A DNA stretch of 64,000 nucleotides from Nocardia sp. NBC_00508 (GCF_036346875.1 NZ_CP107852.1:3782001-3846000); one strand, 5' to 3'; positions 14,352-22,738 are shown, counted from the stretch's first letter. The notes: generated from the sequence alone by a model not told the origin. A program made the numbers and translations.

Positions 14352-15527
14352 TTACTTTCCCTCTGCGAACCGATCGAGCGTGGTCCGGATATCTGGTCCT
14401 TGAGTCTGCCGCTGAAGGTAGTGCTGCTCGGTAGTCGACAACTTCGCGTGCGACAGCTGAGCCTGAGCCTGAGCCGGACCGAAGTCGTCACGGACCAACG
14501 TCGCCACCGTCCGCCGGAAGCTGTAAGGCGTCACCCATCGCAGCTCATCTGGCAGAGCAGCCCGCAGCGATCGGCGGAGGTTCGCCAGGCTCATCCATCC
14601 ACCGTCACGGTTGGCGAACACCGGGCCGTCCGCCTCGGTGGCGTTGCCAAACAGTCTGGTCAATGCCTCCACCGCCAACTTCGGAAGAACGACCGTGTGA
14701 TCCGGTGCACCTCCCTTGCGCTCGTCTTGGCGGTGCACACCCTGCCCCTTTACCTTGCCGTGGTCCAACGCCGTGCCCGTACTCGTCATAGTCGGTGGAT
14801 CAGCCAGCAAGTCGACGTCCGACCACCGCAAGCCAAGCACCTCATTCGGCCGACAACCCGTCGAGCCCATCACGTCGACGAACTCCAGGAGCAACCGTCC
14901 CGGCTTCGGCCCACTCATCCCGGGCCGATCGCGGTACGCCTGCACTGCCGAACGAACCGCCGCGAACTCCTCCGGCGTCAACGCCCTCGCTGGTACAGCC
15001 TTGCTGGTTTTACGGTTCACCTCCCGAATCGGATTCACCGCAAGAACGTCATACCGAACAGCCATCGAGAACATTCCGAGCAATACCACGCGCAGCATCC
15101 GAGCTCGCGAGGGCGGCAGAGTCGCGATGTACCGTTCAGCGCGGCTTGTCGAAAGCTCCCGGACCCGTAACGCCCCGAGCTGAGACTTACCGTGCTTGTC
15201 CCAAGTCCGGTGGTACTCGTCGCGAGACTGCTTCTTGAGACCATCCTTCGTCGCGATCCAAGCTTCGAACAGCTCCGACAACGACGTTCGCTCACTGACT
15301 ACGGCGCCCGCAGTGGGTGTGGTCCGCTTCTTCAGATGCCGCAGCAGCGCCCGGCGTGCATCCTCCTCACTCGAACCACTCCGCTCCGCCTGCCGACGGC
15401 ACCCGTCCTCATCCCGGACGTAGGTCGATGCGGTAAACCGGCCTGGCCCAGATTTCTTGATGGTGATCTTGCCCCACTCACCAGGGGCCATGCGCTGTCT
15501 CGGCACAGGATCACGCTGCCTGGTCAA
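14352..15527 (-). CDS. int: AICE 1 tyrosine recombinase (integrase)
   Basis: A 391-aa site-specific recombinase. It has an N-terminal arm-binding region, a SAM-like core-binding domain (LSELFEAWIATKDGLKKQSR...) and a catalytic domain with Arg I in STGCRPNEVLGLRW, box II written YSFRRTVAT (the usual HxxR has Ser at the His position), LSHAKLSTTEQHYLQ with the later His, and the nucleophile Tyr. Thus R-S-R-H-Y rather than R-H-R-H-Y. It recombines the 35-bp tRNA-Arg core. TTG 15527 overlaps the xis stop by 17 bp; ATG 15491 is an alternative start. It is the gene nearest the left att, as in pSAM2. Confidence 0.9.
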   Translation of the reverse strand: MTRQRDPVPRQRMAPGEWGKITIKKSGPGRFTASTYVRDEDGCRRQAERSGSSEEDARRALLRHLKKRTTPTAGAVVSERTSLSELFEAWIATKDGLKKQSRDEYHRTWDKHGKSQLGALRVRELSTSRAERYIATLPPSRARMLRVVLLGMFSMAVRYDVLAVNPIREVNRKTSKAVPARALTPEEFAAVRSAVQAYRDRPGMSGPKPGRLLLEFVDVMGSTGCRPNEVLGLRWSDVDLLADPPTMTSTGTALDHGKVKGQGVHRQDERKGGAPDHTVVLPKLAVEALTRLFGNATEADGPVFANRDGGWMSLANLRRSLRAALPDELRWVTPYSFRRTVATLVRDDFGPAQAQAQLSHAKLSTTEQHYLQRQTQGPDIRTTLDRFAEGK

Positions 15528-15684
15528 GACCCGAGATGTAGTCGGCTACGGCCCGTTCGGTGACGAACCGGCGACGGCCGATCTTCACCGACCGCAGTTC
15601 ACCCGACCCGATCAGTTCGTAGTACTTGCTGTGCCCGATCGGGATCAGCTTCCGGACTTCGGATTCGGTGAGCAGTTTCGACAT
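15511..15684 (-). CDS. xis: AICE 1 excisionase, MerR-like helix-turn-helix
   Basis: A 57-aa DNA-binding protein (MSKLLTESEVRKLIPIGHSK ... ELRSVKIGRRRFVTERAVADYI). This is the helix-turn-helix-17 / Xis type that bends att DNA so that Int can excise the element. ATG 15684 is preceded by a G-run (AAGGGGGGAA) as Shine-Dalgarno; a longer frame upstream is rejected. It lies between rep and int in one probable operon. Confidence 0.85.
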   Translation of the reverse strand: MSKLLTESEVRKLIPIGHSKYYELIGSGELRSVKIGRRRFVTERAVADYISGLDQAA

Positions 15685-15700
15685 GATGTGTTCCCCCCTT

Positions 15701-17395
15701 CTAGGCGGCGGCTTGATGGATTGCGGAATTGTTTTGTGGCCCAGGTGGGCTGGCTGCCAGGAGTGCGTTGTTGTACTCGGCACGCCAGGTGAGGCGTTGG
15801 GAAACCGCCGCCATGATCAGGTGGTCGCGGGGCGGCACGTTCTTGTCGCCCGGTTCCACGGGCGTGATGATCAAATGCGAGCGATCGGGTTTGACGATCC
15901 CGATCGCGGCGAGGGTTTGCCGAACAAACTCGGCGCGGTCGGCCTTGTGGTCGGGAAGGGTCTTGTTCGACCAGCGACGCGACACCAGCACGCGGCGACC
16001 GGGCAGGCCCAACGTGTCGCGGCGGTGGGCTTTGCCCTTGCAGCGGCCCGGCTGAGTCTTGGCAGTCGCGCCTTTGGGGACGATGCCGTAGCGCAGCCAC
16101 ACGCCGCAGCGTGGCGAGCACGGGGTGTGCTGGAGTTCGGCGTGGAGCCGGTCGTAATGCTCGGCCGCGCGCCGGGACTGGGGTTCGATGATCTCCGCGA
16201 CCGACTTCGTGAGGTACTTCGTCAGGTAGCGGACCTTCTCATCAGCCTGCGGTGTGCCACCGAGAATGCCCTTGCTGTCGACCTGGACACCGAACCGGAC
16301 CACGTGCGCGGGCTCCAGATCATCGGTGCTGTCGATGATGTCCAACGCGTCATCCCACCCGGTCAACGGCTGCCCGGTACCGGGATCGACGAAAGCGCCG
16401 GCCTCGTGATCCCACACCGGCATCGTCTCGCCGGAGTACACCTCGTTCTCGGCGTCGAACCGCGGCCACCACACTTGGTGATAGGTCGCCGCGGTCACCG
16501 CCCGGAACACTGCGTGCGGGATCGATCCCCGGATCGCCAGATGCAGGTGCGGGGCACCCCGACGCTGGGGTTCCACGGTGGCGAAGTACTGCACGTCCCA
16601 GCCGACCGCGCGGCGCAGGTTCTGTATCCACCGATCGAACAGCGCCGCGAAATGCACGATGTCCCGCGCCGCACGCGTGTAGTCGTAGGAGTCCGGGTCA
16701 CGGGGCGAGCCGTCCCCGCACACCTTGCCCTTGGAATCGACCGCGCCGTCGTTGTGGACATAGCCGTAGGACGGCAGAGTGAGGGTCACGAACGTCGAGG
16801 GCCGGTACTTGCCCGCGTACTCACGCCCGATCGTGGTCTTGGCGACCTTCAACCGCGGCAGATCCGGCGCGTCTTGGCGGCGCTGGGTGGAGCGCTTGCG
16901 GCGATCCTTCTGTTTGGCGTCCAGGTCCGGCAGACGGCCACGGAACCCCGACTCGCGCAACTGTCTGTCGATACCGGCCACGTCTTCAACAGCGTCGTCC
17001 ATCCGCTGCCGGTCGTCGTCTTCTTTCGCGGCCTGGTACGCGGCGAACAGATCCGAACGTGCCTCGATCAGGTCCTTCTGCCGCTGAGTGGGTGTGCGCT
17101 TGTCGTTGACCGGTTCGGCATCCATGTGCCAGCCCTCGTTGCACTGCGTCATCCGCAGATAGCGAGCCTTGGCCGCACACGCCGGGCACACGGATTCGAT
17201 CGTTGACTTGCACGGTGATCCGACGTAGTCCACCCGCAGGGTTTTCGGGTCTTCGGCGCGCATCGGGATCGGGCGACGGCAGATGTGCTGTTCGTCGGCG
17301 ACCGCGTGGGCGATGTCCCGGAAGTCCGGCAGAGCACGGCGTTCGGCCGCGGTCTGCCGGATCGGGACCACCTCATCAGTGGTGGTGGGTTCCAT
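15701..17395 (-). CDS. repSA: AICE 1 replication initiator, RepSA family (HUH endonuclease)
   Basis: A 564-aa rolling-circle initiator. Motif I TLTLPS (205-210), metal-binding HUH motif APHLHLAIRG (His 283 and 285) and the tyrosine motif RYLTKYLTKS (Tyr 390/394) are all present. A Cys-rich patch VCPACAAKARYLRMTQC (69-85) may bind zinc. It nicks the double-strand origin of the excised circle, as RepSA does for pSAM2. The start ATG 17395 shares TGATG with the upstream stop. The last 45 residues have a second, diverged copy in the gene at 20182-20472. Confidence 0.92.
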   Translation of the reverse strand: MEPTTTDEVVPIRQTAAERRALPDFRDIAHAVADEQHICRRPIPMRAEDPKTLRVDYVGSPCKSTIESVCPACAAKARYLRMTQCNEGWHMDAEPVNDKRTPTQRQKDLIEARSDLFAAYQAAKEDDDRQRMDDAVEDVAGIDRQLRESGFRGRLPDLDAKQKDRRKRSTQRRQDAPDLPRLKVAKTTIGREYAGKYRPSTFVTLTLPSYGYVHNDGAVDSKGKVCGDGSPRDPDSYDYTRAARDIVHFAALFDRWIQNLRRAVGWDVQYFATVEPQRRGAPHLHLAIRGSIPHAVFRAVTAATYHQVWWPRFDAENEVYSGETMPVWDHEAGAFVDPGTGQPLTGWDDALDIIDSTDDLEPAHVVRFGVQVDSKGILGGTPQADEKVRYLTKYLTKSVAEIIEPQSRRAAEHYDRLHAELQHTPCSPRCGVWLRYGIVPKGATAKTQPGRCKGKAHRRDTLGLPGRRVLVSRRWSNKTLPDHKADRAEFVRQTLAAIGIVKPDRSHLIITPVEPGDKNVPPRDHLIMAAVSQRLTWRAEYNNALLAASPPGPQNNSAIHQAAA

Positions 17396-18015
17396 CAGGC
17401 TGCTTTCGGCTTGGTCCAGTGATCCACCCGCGGCAGGGTGATCGTTTCGGCGAGCGAATCCGAGTGCCGGAAGGCGAGTTCGACGGTGCCGGGACCGGTG
17501 ATGGTGGCGCGGCATTCCAGAGCTCCGAAGGCGTGCGCCAGATGCTCGACGCGGTTCTCGAAGTCGGCCGGGCAGTGTCCTTCCAGCATCCGCGCCCGCA
17601 CTCGATCGGTGACGGTGCCGATCTGGACATCCAGCAGCCGCGGGATGAATGTGCGGTCATTGCGGTCGATGCTCAGGTGGCAGGCTTGCATCAGCTTGAC
17701 CCACCGCCGCCGGTAGCGGTGCCAGGTCAGGAACCGGGTACGCGCCCGCTGGGTGACCCAGTGCCGGAACATTTCCGGGCGGGCACGCTGCCACAGCAGC
17801 AGTCCGGCGACGGACACCGCGGTAGACGCGAGACCTACCGGCCACCCCATCAGCACCCATGCCGTGACGGTCAGGGCGAGGGGTACGGAGATCATGGGGA
17901 ACAGCGCCAGCCACCACGCGCCGATGACGATCCCCCATAGGGTGTTGAGCAGGGCCAGGCCGAACAGGTCGAATGCGTCCAGCCGGGTGTTTCGGGTGTT
18001 GGTTCTGGTGGTCAT
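17395..18015 (-). CDS. AICE 1 two-TM transfer-associated protein
   Basis: A 206-aa protein. Two hydrophobic hairpins lie at about 15-70 (LFGLALLNTLWGIVIGAWW; VPLALTVTAWVLMGWPVGLA). They are followed by a basic stretch (RARTRFLTWHRYRRRW) and a domain RARMLEGHCPADFENRVEHLAHAFGA. That domain resembles the pre-ATPase segment of actinobacterial FtsK/TraB transfer proteins. Here it is a separate gene, and the ATPase is encoded 0.9 kb upstream in the same operon. Start ATGA overlaps the previous stop by 4 bp. A paralogue is in AICE 2 at 28337-28948. Role as the membrane partner of the DNA pump is inference. Confidence 0.65.
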   Translation of the reverse strand: MTTRTNTRNTRLDAFDLFGLALLNTLWGIVIGAWWLALFPMISVPLALTVTAWVLMGWPVGLASTAVSVAGLLLWQRARPEMFRHWVTQRARTRFLTWHRYRRRWVKLMQACHLSIDRNDRTFIPRLLDVQIGTVTDRVRARMLEGHCPADFENRVEHLAHAFGALECRATITGPGTVELAFRHSDSLAETITLPRVDHWTKPKAA

Positions 18016-18173
18016 CGGTCAGCCTTCGCAGTGGAGTCGAACAAGGTCATCTGCCCCCAGCACGGGGCGTGCAGGTCTTTGCGAGTGCGGCGCTTGCGGC
18101 CGGTCACCTGGTCGGCCGCGGCCTGTACAATCGGATTCACCTGCGGCACAGCTGGTTTGGGCGAGTCGGTCAT
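18012..18173 (-). CDS. AICE 1 short basic protein
   Basis: 53 aa (MTDSPKPAVPQVNPIVQAAA ... TGRKRRTRKDLHAPCWGQMTLF). It overlaps the stop of its upstream neighbour and the start of its downstream neighbour by 4 bp each (ATGA), so it is translationally coupled. A basic RKRRTRK patch suggests nucleic-acid contact. No counterpart exists in AICE 2. Function unknown. Confidence 0.6.
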   Translation of the reverse strand: MTDSPKPAVPQVNPIVQAAADQVTGRKRRTRKDLHAPCWGQMTLFDSTAKADR

Positions 18174-18370
18174 GCTGCCGTATCCCATCCGTCGTCGTAG
18201 TCGTCCAGGTCGGCATCCCAACCGGGCGCGGCGCCGGTTTCGATCAGCAGGTGCACCGCGATGCTCACCGGATCGGCACCGCGGCGTTGGAGTTGGCAGC
18301 GCCGCCGGGCGCGGGTATCGATCACCGCATCGATGTCGTCACGGATCGGGCGGAGGTTGTTGCTGGTCAT
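18170..18370 (-). CDS. AICE 1 conserved short protein
   Basis: 66 aa (MTSNNLRPIRDDIDAVIDTR ... PVSIAVHLLIETGAAPGWDADLD). It has an acidic C-terminus and no known domain. A close paralogue is in AICE 2 (28945-29136). It sits in the chain of 4-bp overlaps, so is probably co-translated with its neighbours. Function unknown. Confidence 0.7.
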   Translation of the reverse strand: MTSNNLRPIRDDIDAVIDTRARRRCQLQRRGADPVSIAVHLLIETGAAPGWDADLDDYDDGWDTAA

Positions 18371-18693
18371 GGCAGGGCCTCGATTTCAGGGATGCCGCAC
18401 ACTTCGCAGGTGCGGGAACGGGTGGAGGAGCCCAGCGGCCATCGGGTGGTGTGCCAGGCTTCGGGGAAGCGGTGGCCGTGCTCGGCGCACCGGGCGGTAG
18501 CGAGGCAGCCGTCGCACAGCACCCGGTCGCCGTCATACCGCCAGCCCACGCCGCCGCTTCGGGCGTTGAGGTAGGTGACGGCCTGGTGGACGGAGTCGAA
18601 GCAGATTGCTTCGTTCTCGCCTTCGGTGTAGTGGTCGCCGCAGCCGTCGCAGTAGACGACCACGTGTGTCTCGGTCACGAAACCCCGCTTCAT
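18367..18693 (-). CDS. AICE 1 cysteine-rich zinc-ribbon protein
   Basis: 108 aa with repeated metal-binding pairs: YCDGCGDH (near residue 15), LCDGCLATARCAEHG (about 58-72) and TCEVCGIPE near the end. The pattern suggests two zinc ribbons and a protein- or nucleic-acid-binding role. ATG 18693 was chosen because the AICE 2 paralogue (29133-29459) has the same 108-aa length and N-terminus (MKRGFVTE). Function within transfer or replication is unknown. Confidence 0.75.
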   Translation of the reverse strand: MKRGFVTETHVVVYCDGCGDHYTEGENEAICFDSVHQAVTYLNARSGGVGWRYDGDRVLCDGCLATARCAEHGHRFPEAWHTTRWPLGSSTRSRTCEVCGIPEIEALP

Positions 18694-18881
18694 GGCTGCA
18701 CCTTCGGCAGCGTGACCTCCGCGTACACGCGGATCGAGTCCGGAGTGCGCCGCACCGAGTAGTTGTTCGGGTCGATGACCAGCCGGGCACCGGCCGGTAC
18801 GACCGCTTGCGCCAGGATCCACAACACGGCGCTGATCTCGTCCGGGGTGCCGATCAGCCGCAACCCGACCACGCCGTTCAT
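18690..18881 (-). CDS. AICE 1 short protein, unknown
   Basis: 63 aa (MNGVVGLRLIGTPDEISAVL ... RRTPDSIRVYAEVTLPKVQP). It has an alpha-beta character with no recognised motif. Coupled by 4-bp overlaps to the FtsK-type gene before it and the zinc-ribbon gene after it. It has no counterpart in AICE 2, where those two genes overlap directly. Confidence 0.6.
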   Translation of the reverse strand: MNGVVGLRLIGTPDEISAVLWILAQAVVPAGARLVIDPNNYSVRRTPDSIRVYAEVTLPKVQP

Positions 18882-20182
18882 GCCGCCACCGGCCCGTCGT
18901 CGGCGTCACCGAGGTCGTCAGGGTCGAAGTCGCTGTAATCCTCGGCGGGACCGGTGATCTCGGGCGCAGGCGAGTAGGCATCCACGATGGCGTCGATGTC
19001 GTCATCGGAGACGTAGAACGCGCGCACCCGGACGAACTCGGTGGTGCCGTCTTCGCCGACGTAGCCGACACCTGGTGTCTGGTCGGAGATTTCGTCGCAG
19101 CGTGCGCCGCGGTCCCGCGCGCCTTGGCCGTGGACCATCGCGTTCTGGGTGGGTTCGTCCAGGCGCAGGCCGATGCGGACGGGGAACAGTTGCCGGTTGG
19201 GCATCGTCTCCTTGGACGGGTCCTGCAACGCCGCGATCACCGACACCGCCGCCGCGCGGCCCTGCGACAGCAACAGGCCGGTCAGGCGCCGGAACTCTTG
19301 CTGTTCCTCCCGGGTGGCATACGACGACAGCGACGCAGCCTCATCGATGATGATCAGGATCAGCGGCTCGCCTGGACTCGGAACGATCTTGCGCAGACCG
19401 GCGCGACGCATCCGGACCAGCCGTTCACGCATGATCTGCTCGGCTTCGCTCAGCATCGCGAGGATGGTTTCGTTGTCGGTGGCGAAGCGAACGAACAGCC
19501 GATCCTCGCCCTTGCCGAACTCTGCACCGCCCTTCGGGTCGGCCAGGTACACATCCACCAATCCGGCTTTGATCGCGGGACCGAGCGCAGCCAGCAGCGA
19601 CCACAGCACCGAGCCCTTACCCGATCCGGTCGCACCAGCCAGCAGGATGTGGCCGTAGAGCACCCGCACCCGCCAGGTGTCGAAGTCCTCGGTCACGCCG
19701 ACCGGGACTGCTTCCAGGTCCACATCCACCGCGGAGGCCAGGCCCGGCAGTGCGGCTGTGTCGGCCAAGGTGTCGTAGACCCGCAAGTCCAGGCGGACGA
19801 ATCCCGGATCTGACGGTGCGACCGTCACCGCTGGGACCGCGAAGTAGGCAGCCAGCGCGGCGCGCGTGTTGTCGTTGCTCCAGTCCTTCAGCGACTGCCC
19901 GCCGAGCATTTGCACTTCGACCGACATCCCGAAATCGGTGTAGGCGGCCGAGACGACGTTCGGGTAACCGGTTTGCGGGGAGCCGAGCCCGAGTGCGGGC
20001 CACATCAGCGACAGTTGCGCCGAACTGGTCACGATCAACACCGCGGGCCGCAGCTCGAGCGGGCCAGCCGCCGCGTGATCCTCCGGTTTCGGTGTGGTAT
20101 CAGCGCCGAGACGCCGCCACTGCCACATCATCCCTGTTGCCACCGCCGCAGAAGCGGTGACCAGGGCAGCCGTCAGCGACAT
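18878..20182 (-). CDS. traSA: AICE 1 FtsK/SpoIIIE-type conjugative DNA translocase (TraSA/TraB-like)
   Basis: A 434-aa ATPase with an N-terminal membrane segment (LTAALVTASAAVATGMM). Walker A is GATGSGKGS (about 183-191), Walker B LILIIIDEA (about 274-282), with an FtsK-type DPKGG motif between them. An acidic tail (DYSDFDPDDLGDADDG) ends the protein. In this family a hexamer moves double-stranded DNA between mycelial cells, recognising short repeats at the transfer locus. ATG 20182 is used, within TGATG; GTG 20185 is the adjacent alternative. The AICE 2 orthologue is at 29456-30748. Confidence 0.88.
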   Translation of the reverse strand: MSLTAALVTASAAVATGMMWQWRRLGADTTPKPEDHAAAGPLELRPAVLIVTSSAQLSLMWPALGLGSPQTGYPNVVSAAYTDFGMSVEVQMLGGQSLKDWSNDNTRAALAAYFAVPAVTVAPSDPGFVRLDLRVYDTLADTAALPGLASAVDVDLEAVPVGVTEDFDTWRVRVLYGHILLAGATGSGKGSVLWSLLAALGPAIKAGLVDVYLADPKGGAEFGKGEDRLFVRFATDNETILAMLSEAEQIMRERLVRMRRAGLRKIVPSPGEPLILIIIDEAASLSSYATREEQQEFRRLTGLLLSQGRAAAVSVIAALQDPSKETMPNRQLFPVRIGLRLDEPTQNAMVHGQGARDRGARCDEISDQTPGVGYVGEDGTTEFVRVRAFYVSDDDIDAIVDAYSPAPEITGPAEDYSDFDPDDLGDADDGPVAA

Positions 20183-20472
20183 CACTCCACCCCCTCAGCG
20201 TCGGCAAGCTCCTTGGCCTCAGCAAGCCAGTCGTCGCAGTCCTCCAACGTCACGTCGCGATACGGGATCACCGAAGTTTCTTGCGCCCCTGGGGGACTGG
20301 CCGCGAGTAGCGCTTGTGCATACTCCGCGCGCCAGGTGATGCGCTGGGAGACCGCCGCCACGATCAGGTGGTCGCGGGGTGGCACGTTCTTGCCGCCCGG
20401 TTCGACGGGAGCAGCAGCAGTGGACAGAAGCGGGGGAAACAACGCTCCCGCGAGAACGGATTTGGTGAACAT
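20182..20472 (-). CDS. AICE 1 chimeric small protein carrying a Rep C-terminal fragment
   Basis: 96 aa. Residues about 20-65 (VEPGGKNVPPRDHLIVAAVS ... TWRAEYAQALLAASPPG) closely match the last residues of the AICE 1 Rep protein, and the DNA is recognisably duplicated (about 20270-20412 versus 15725-15868). The following QETSVI resembles the AICE 2 Rep end (QETSAI) more than the AICE 1 end. The N-terminus and the tail (DVTLEDCDDWLAEAKELADA) are unrelated to Rep. In AICE 2 this slot holds a different 87-aa gene. It is probably a recombination scar that stayed open; real function is doubtful. Confidence 0.5.
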   Translation of the reverse strand: MFTKSVLAGALFPPLLSTAAAPVEPGGKNVPPRDHLIVAAVSQRITWRAEYAQALLAASPPGAQETSVIPYRDVTLEDCDDWLAEAKELADAEGVE

Positions 20473-21131
20473 CAGTTACCCCCAATCGCGAGCGGCAGCA
20501 TCGGCTGAGCCACCGGACGCGGACGAACAGGAACAGGACGAGTCGGCCGAAGTGGACGAACCTGGGCCGCCACCACAGGCGGAGCCGGAGCAGCCGGGAG
20601 CGGAGCAGTCACGGGCTCAGGTCCGATAGCCGGGACCGCCGGCGAATCATGCTCCGGGGTCGGGTCCGGCTCAGGCTCGGAAACTGCTTCTGGCGCAGAG
20701 TCTTCGGCGTGTTTGCTCTGTGCGGCGCGGAACAGCATCACCCCGCCGTGGGTGTCGACCAGCAGCGCGATCGGGGCGATAGCCGCGATCACCGCCGCCA
20801 CCCAGTTCGGCAGCTGCTGCCCATCGGTGAACGCGTGCAAGCTGTTGCCCGCCACCGACACCACCGCGCCGACCCCGAGCACCCAGGAGAACCAGCGGCG
20901 CTCATCCGGCCGGTTGGACAACACCATCACCGACACCGTGGCCTGAATGATGGTGCCGTCCACGATCACCGGGAACAACCAGCTGTTCTCGCGGTCGATG
21001 CCCGCCAACTCCGCCAGGTCGCGGAGCGTTTCGTAGCTGAGGACGAACGCGGCGACACCGACACCGACGATGATCAACACCGCCGCCACCAGCGCCGACC
21101 GCATCCGCACCGAACGGTCATCGCCGAACAT
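20472..21131 (-). CDS. AICE 1 DUF2637 / SpdB-like membrane protein
   Basis: 219 aa. Four hydrophobic segments lie in residues 10-125 (LVAAVLIIVGVGVAAFVLSY; WLFPVIVDGTIIQATVSVMV; WVLGVGAVVSVAGNSLHAF; WVAAVIAAIAPIALLVDTHG). A Pro-rich cytosolic tail follows. DUF2637 proteins are found with actinobacterial transfer genes and resemble Spd proteins that spread the element within mycelium. ATG 21131 lies in TGATG with the upstream stop. AICE 2 has a paralogue (31011-31658). Confidence 0.78.
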   Translation of the reverse strand: MFGDDRSVRMRSALVAAVLIIVGVGVAAFVLSYETLRDLAELAGIDRENSWLFPVIVDGTIIQATVSVMVLSNRPDERRWFSWVLGVGAVVSVAGNSLHAFTDGQQLPNWVAAVIAAIAPIALLVDTHGGVMLFRAAQSKHAEDSAPEAVSEPEPDPTPEHDSPAVPAIGPEPVTAPLPAAPAPPVVAAQVRPLRPTRPVPVRPRPVAQPMLPLAIGGN

Positions 21132-21358
21132 CACGCCGCCGCCTTCGGACCCGAACCGGACTCCACGGCAGCGATGCAGTCGTTCAGCACCTCCGACAAC
21201 CGATCACACAGCCCCGCGGCGATCTCCGGCGTCATGTACAGATCACCGGAACCGACCGAGACAACAACCATGCCGATCTTGGCGGAGTACCTCGCCTGCA
21301 CCCGCTCGTCATCGCCACGGGTCGACGAGCTGACATGCATAAACACCTCGGTGCTCAT
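21131..21358 (-). CDS. AICE 1 short conserved protein
   Basis: 75 aa (MSTEVFMHVSSSTRGDDERV ... YMTPEIAAGLCDRLSEVLND). The second half resembles the 87-aa protein of AICE 2 at 30748-31011 (pattern: beta strands then a helix with ALLDAGI / RLSEVLN). There, however, the gene lies on the other side of the DUF2637 gene, so the order was changed. TGATG couplings on both sides. Function unknown. Confidence 0.62.
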   Translation of the reverse strand: MSTEVFMHVSSSTRGDDERVQARYSAKIGMVVVSVGSGDLYMTPEIAAGLCDRLSEVLNDCIAAVESGSGPKAAA

Positions 21359-21825
21359 CACGCACCCGCCTTCGCGCCACTGCCGTTGCTGGCGTTGGTG
21401 GCCTTCGGGGTGTTGTTGTCGCCCTTGATCCCCGTCGCGCGGTAGACGTAACCCTGGTACTTGAACTCGCCCTGCCCCATCACCCGCGGCTCCGCAGTCA
21501 AGCCCTCCAGCTCGATGAACCACATGTCGTCCACGATCTGCTCACCCGCCGGAACCGGCTGATGCTGCGAAATGAACGTGACCTCGAACGACGCCCGCTT
21601 ACCCTTGCCGTCACTGGCCTCATGCGGATCGGTCACCGTCGCCTTCCACAACGGCAACCCCGACCCCTCGCCGGTCTTCGGATCGAAGTCATACATCTGC
21701 TCCGGCACCGCATTGCGGTCCGGGTTGTACTTGATCGCCGGAGCGATCGGCCCCATCAGCAACAACCGCTTCGGGAACGCCACCCGAGACTCGATCGGAA
21801 ACCGGAAACCCCTGCTAATCGCCAT
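21358..21825 (-). CDS. pra: AICE 1 Pra-like replication/integration/excision activator
   Basis: 155 aa. The pattern FPKRLLLMGPIAP ... LPLWKATVTDP ... QPVPAGEQ ... FIELEGLTAEPRV ... YVYRATGIKGD fits the family usually labelled plasmid replication, integration and excision activator. In pSAM2, Pra switches on rep-xis-int and is itself repressed by KorSA. It is first in the long minus-strand operon, with GGGAGATTGAGCG before ATG 21825. The divergent korSA-like gene and the operator repeats lie immediately upstream, the same layout as pSAM2. Assignment rests on the alignment pattern, not on a known motif. Confidence 0.62.
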   Translation of the reverse strand: MAISRGFRFPIESRVAFPKRLLLMGPIAPAIKYNPDRNAVPEQMYDFDPKTGEGSGLPLWKATVTDPHEASDGKGKRASFEVTFISQHQPVPAGEQIVDDMWFIELEGLTAEPRVMGQGEFKYQGYVYRATGIKGDNNTPKATNASNGSGAKAGA

Positions 21826-21864
21826 CGCTCAATCTCCCTGTGTAAGGTGTATCGCCTAGGCCAT

Positions 21865-21882
21865 GTTTGTTGCTTAACAAAC
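21865..21882. promoter_or_regulatory. KorSA-like operator, site 1 (AICE 1)
   Basis: Perfect dyad GTTTGTT-GCTT-AACAAAC in the 130-bp gap between the divergent pra-like and korSA-like genes. The 12 bases TTTGTTGCTTAA (21866-21877) also occur inverted at 21899-21910 (TTAAGCAACAAA), making a second half-overlapping site. Confidence 0.65.
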
Positions 21883-21926
21883 GGCCATGAGACTATTATT
21901 AAGCAACAAAGAAGGTCCGTCAAGCA

Positions 21927-21940
21927 TTGTTCATCAACAA
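21927..21940. promoter_or_regulatory. KorSA-like operator, site 3 (AICE 1)
   Basis: TTGTT-CATC-AACAA, the same 5-N4-5 architecture as site 1, ending 15 bp before the ATG of the GntR regulator. Its position suggests autorepression. Confidence 0.6.
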
Positions 21941-21955
21941 AGTTGGGAGAGTGGG

Positions 21956-22738
21956 ATGCCACCACCTTCGATCTGGCGGGATATAGCAGCTGACCTGCGG
22001 CGACGGGTCGAGGCAGGGGAATGGGCTGTCGGAGAGCGAATCCCATCAGTGCGCGAGCTGATGGCGCAGTACGAGACACCGACGCAGGGCGCACTTGTTC
22101 GAGCGATCTCGACACTCGCCAACGAAGGCGTGTTGCTGACGGACCCACATGCGCCGCGTCGAGGTGTTCGTGTCCGAGCCCGGATGAAGCTCTCTCGTCC
22201 GATCGACCAGCACTTCGCGGCGGCCACCACCCCGAAGGATCGGACACTTGAGCAAATCCATAGTGACGACCTCGACAATGGTGATGATTTCGATGTCGAC
22301 ATCAGCTATGACCGAGCGCCCGCAGCAGATGTTGCCGACCTACTCGGAGCCGAACTCGGTGACGAACCAGTTCTAGTTCGTACGTTCCGGTACCTGCTCA
22401 AAGGCACGCCGCATCAGCTCGTGCGGTCACGGATGTCGGACAAGGTCGCCCAAAGAGCTGGGCTTAGGTCCCCCGACGACGAAGTATCAGGCAAGTCCAC
22501 GGAGACTTGGTTACGAGATGCCGGGATCGAGCCACACCACATCTCGATGACTGTCGAGTCTCGCCTTCCGACAGCGGATGAGGCAGCCGAACTTGCCATG
22601 CCCACAGCTCTGCCCGTGATGGTTCGAAAACGCACCGTAATCGACAAAGACGGCGCGGCGGTCGAGGCCAGCACCAGCCTGGTCGTGGCCGATCAGATCA
22701 TCTACACGGCCGAATTCGACTTGGAAGCCCCATGCTGA
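21956..22738 (+). CDS. korSA: AICE 1 GntR-family regulator (KorSA-like)
   Basis: 260 aa: an N-terminal winged helix (IWRDIAADLRRRVEAGEWAV; ERIPSVRELMAQY; ALVRAISTLANEGVL) and a C-terminal UTRA-like ligand or oligomerisation domain (about 90-255). By position it is the counterpart of KorSA, the repressor that keeps pSAM2 integrated by silencing pra. ATG 21956 is chosen because GGGAGAG lies just upstream and the family begins near this point; ATG 21887 would place operator site 3 inside the gene. Its last codons overlap the glycosyltransferase start (ATGCTGA). Confidence 0.83.
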   Translation: MPPPSIWRDIAADLRRRVEAGEWAVGERIPSVRELMAQYETPTQGALVRAISTLANEGVLLTDPHAPRRGVRVRARMKLSRPIDQHFAAATTPKDRTLEQIHSDDLDNGDDFDVDISYDRAPAADVADLLGAELGDEPVLVRTFRYLLKGTPHQLVRSRMSDKVAQRAGLRSPDDEVSGKSTETWLRDAGIEPHHISMTVESRLPTADEAAELAMPTALPVMVRKRTVIDKDGAAVEASTSLVVADQIIYTAEFDLEAPC

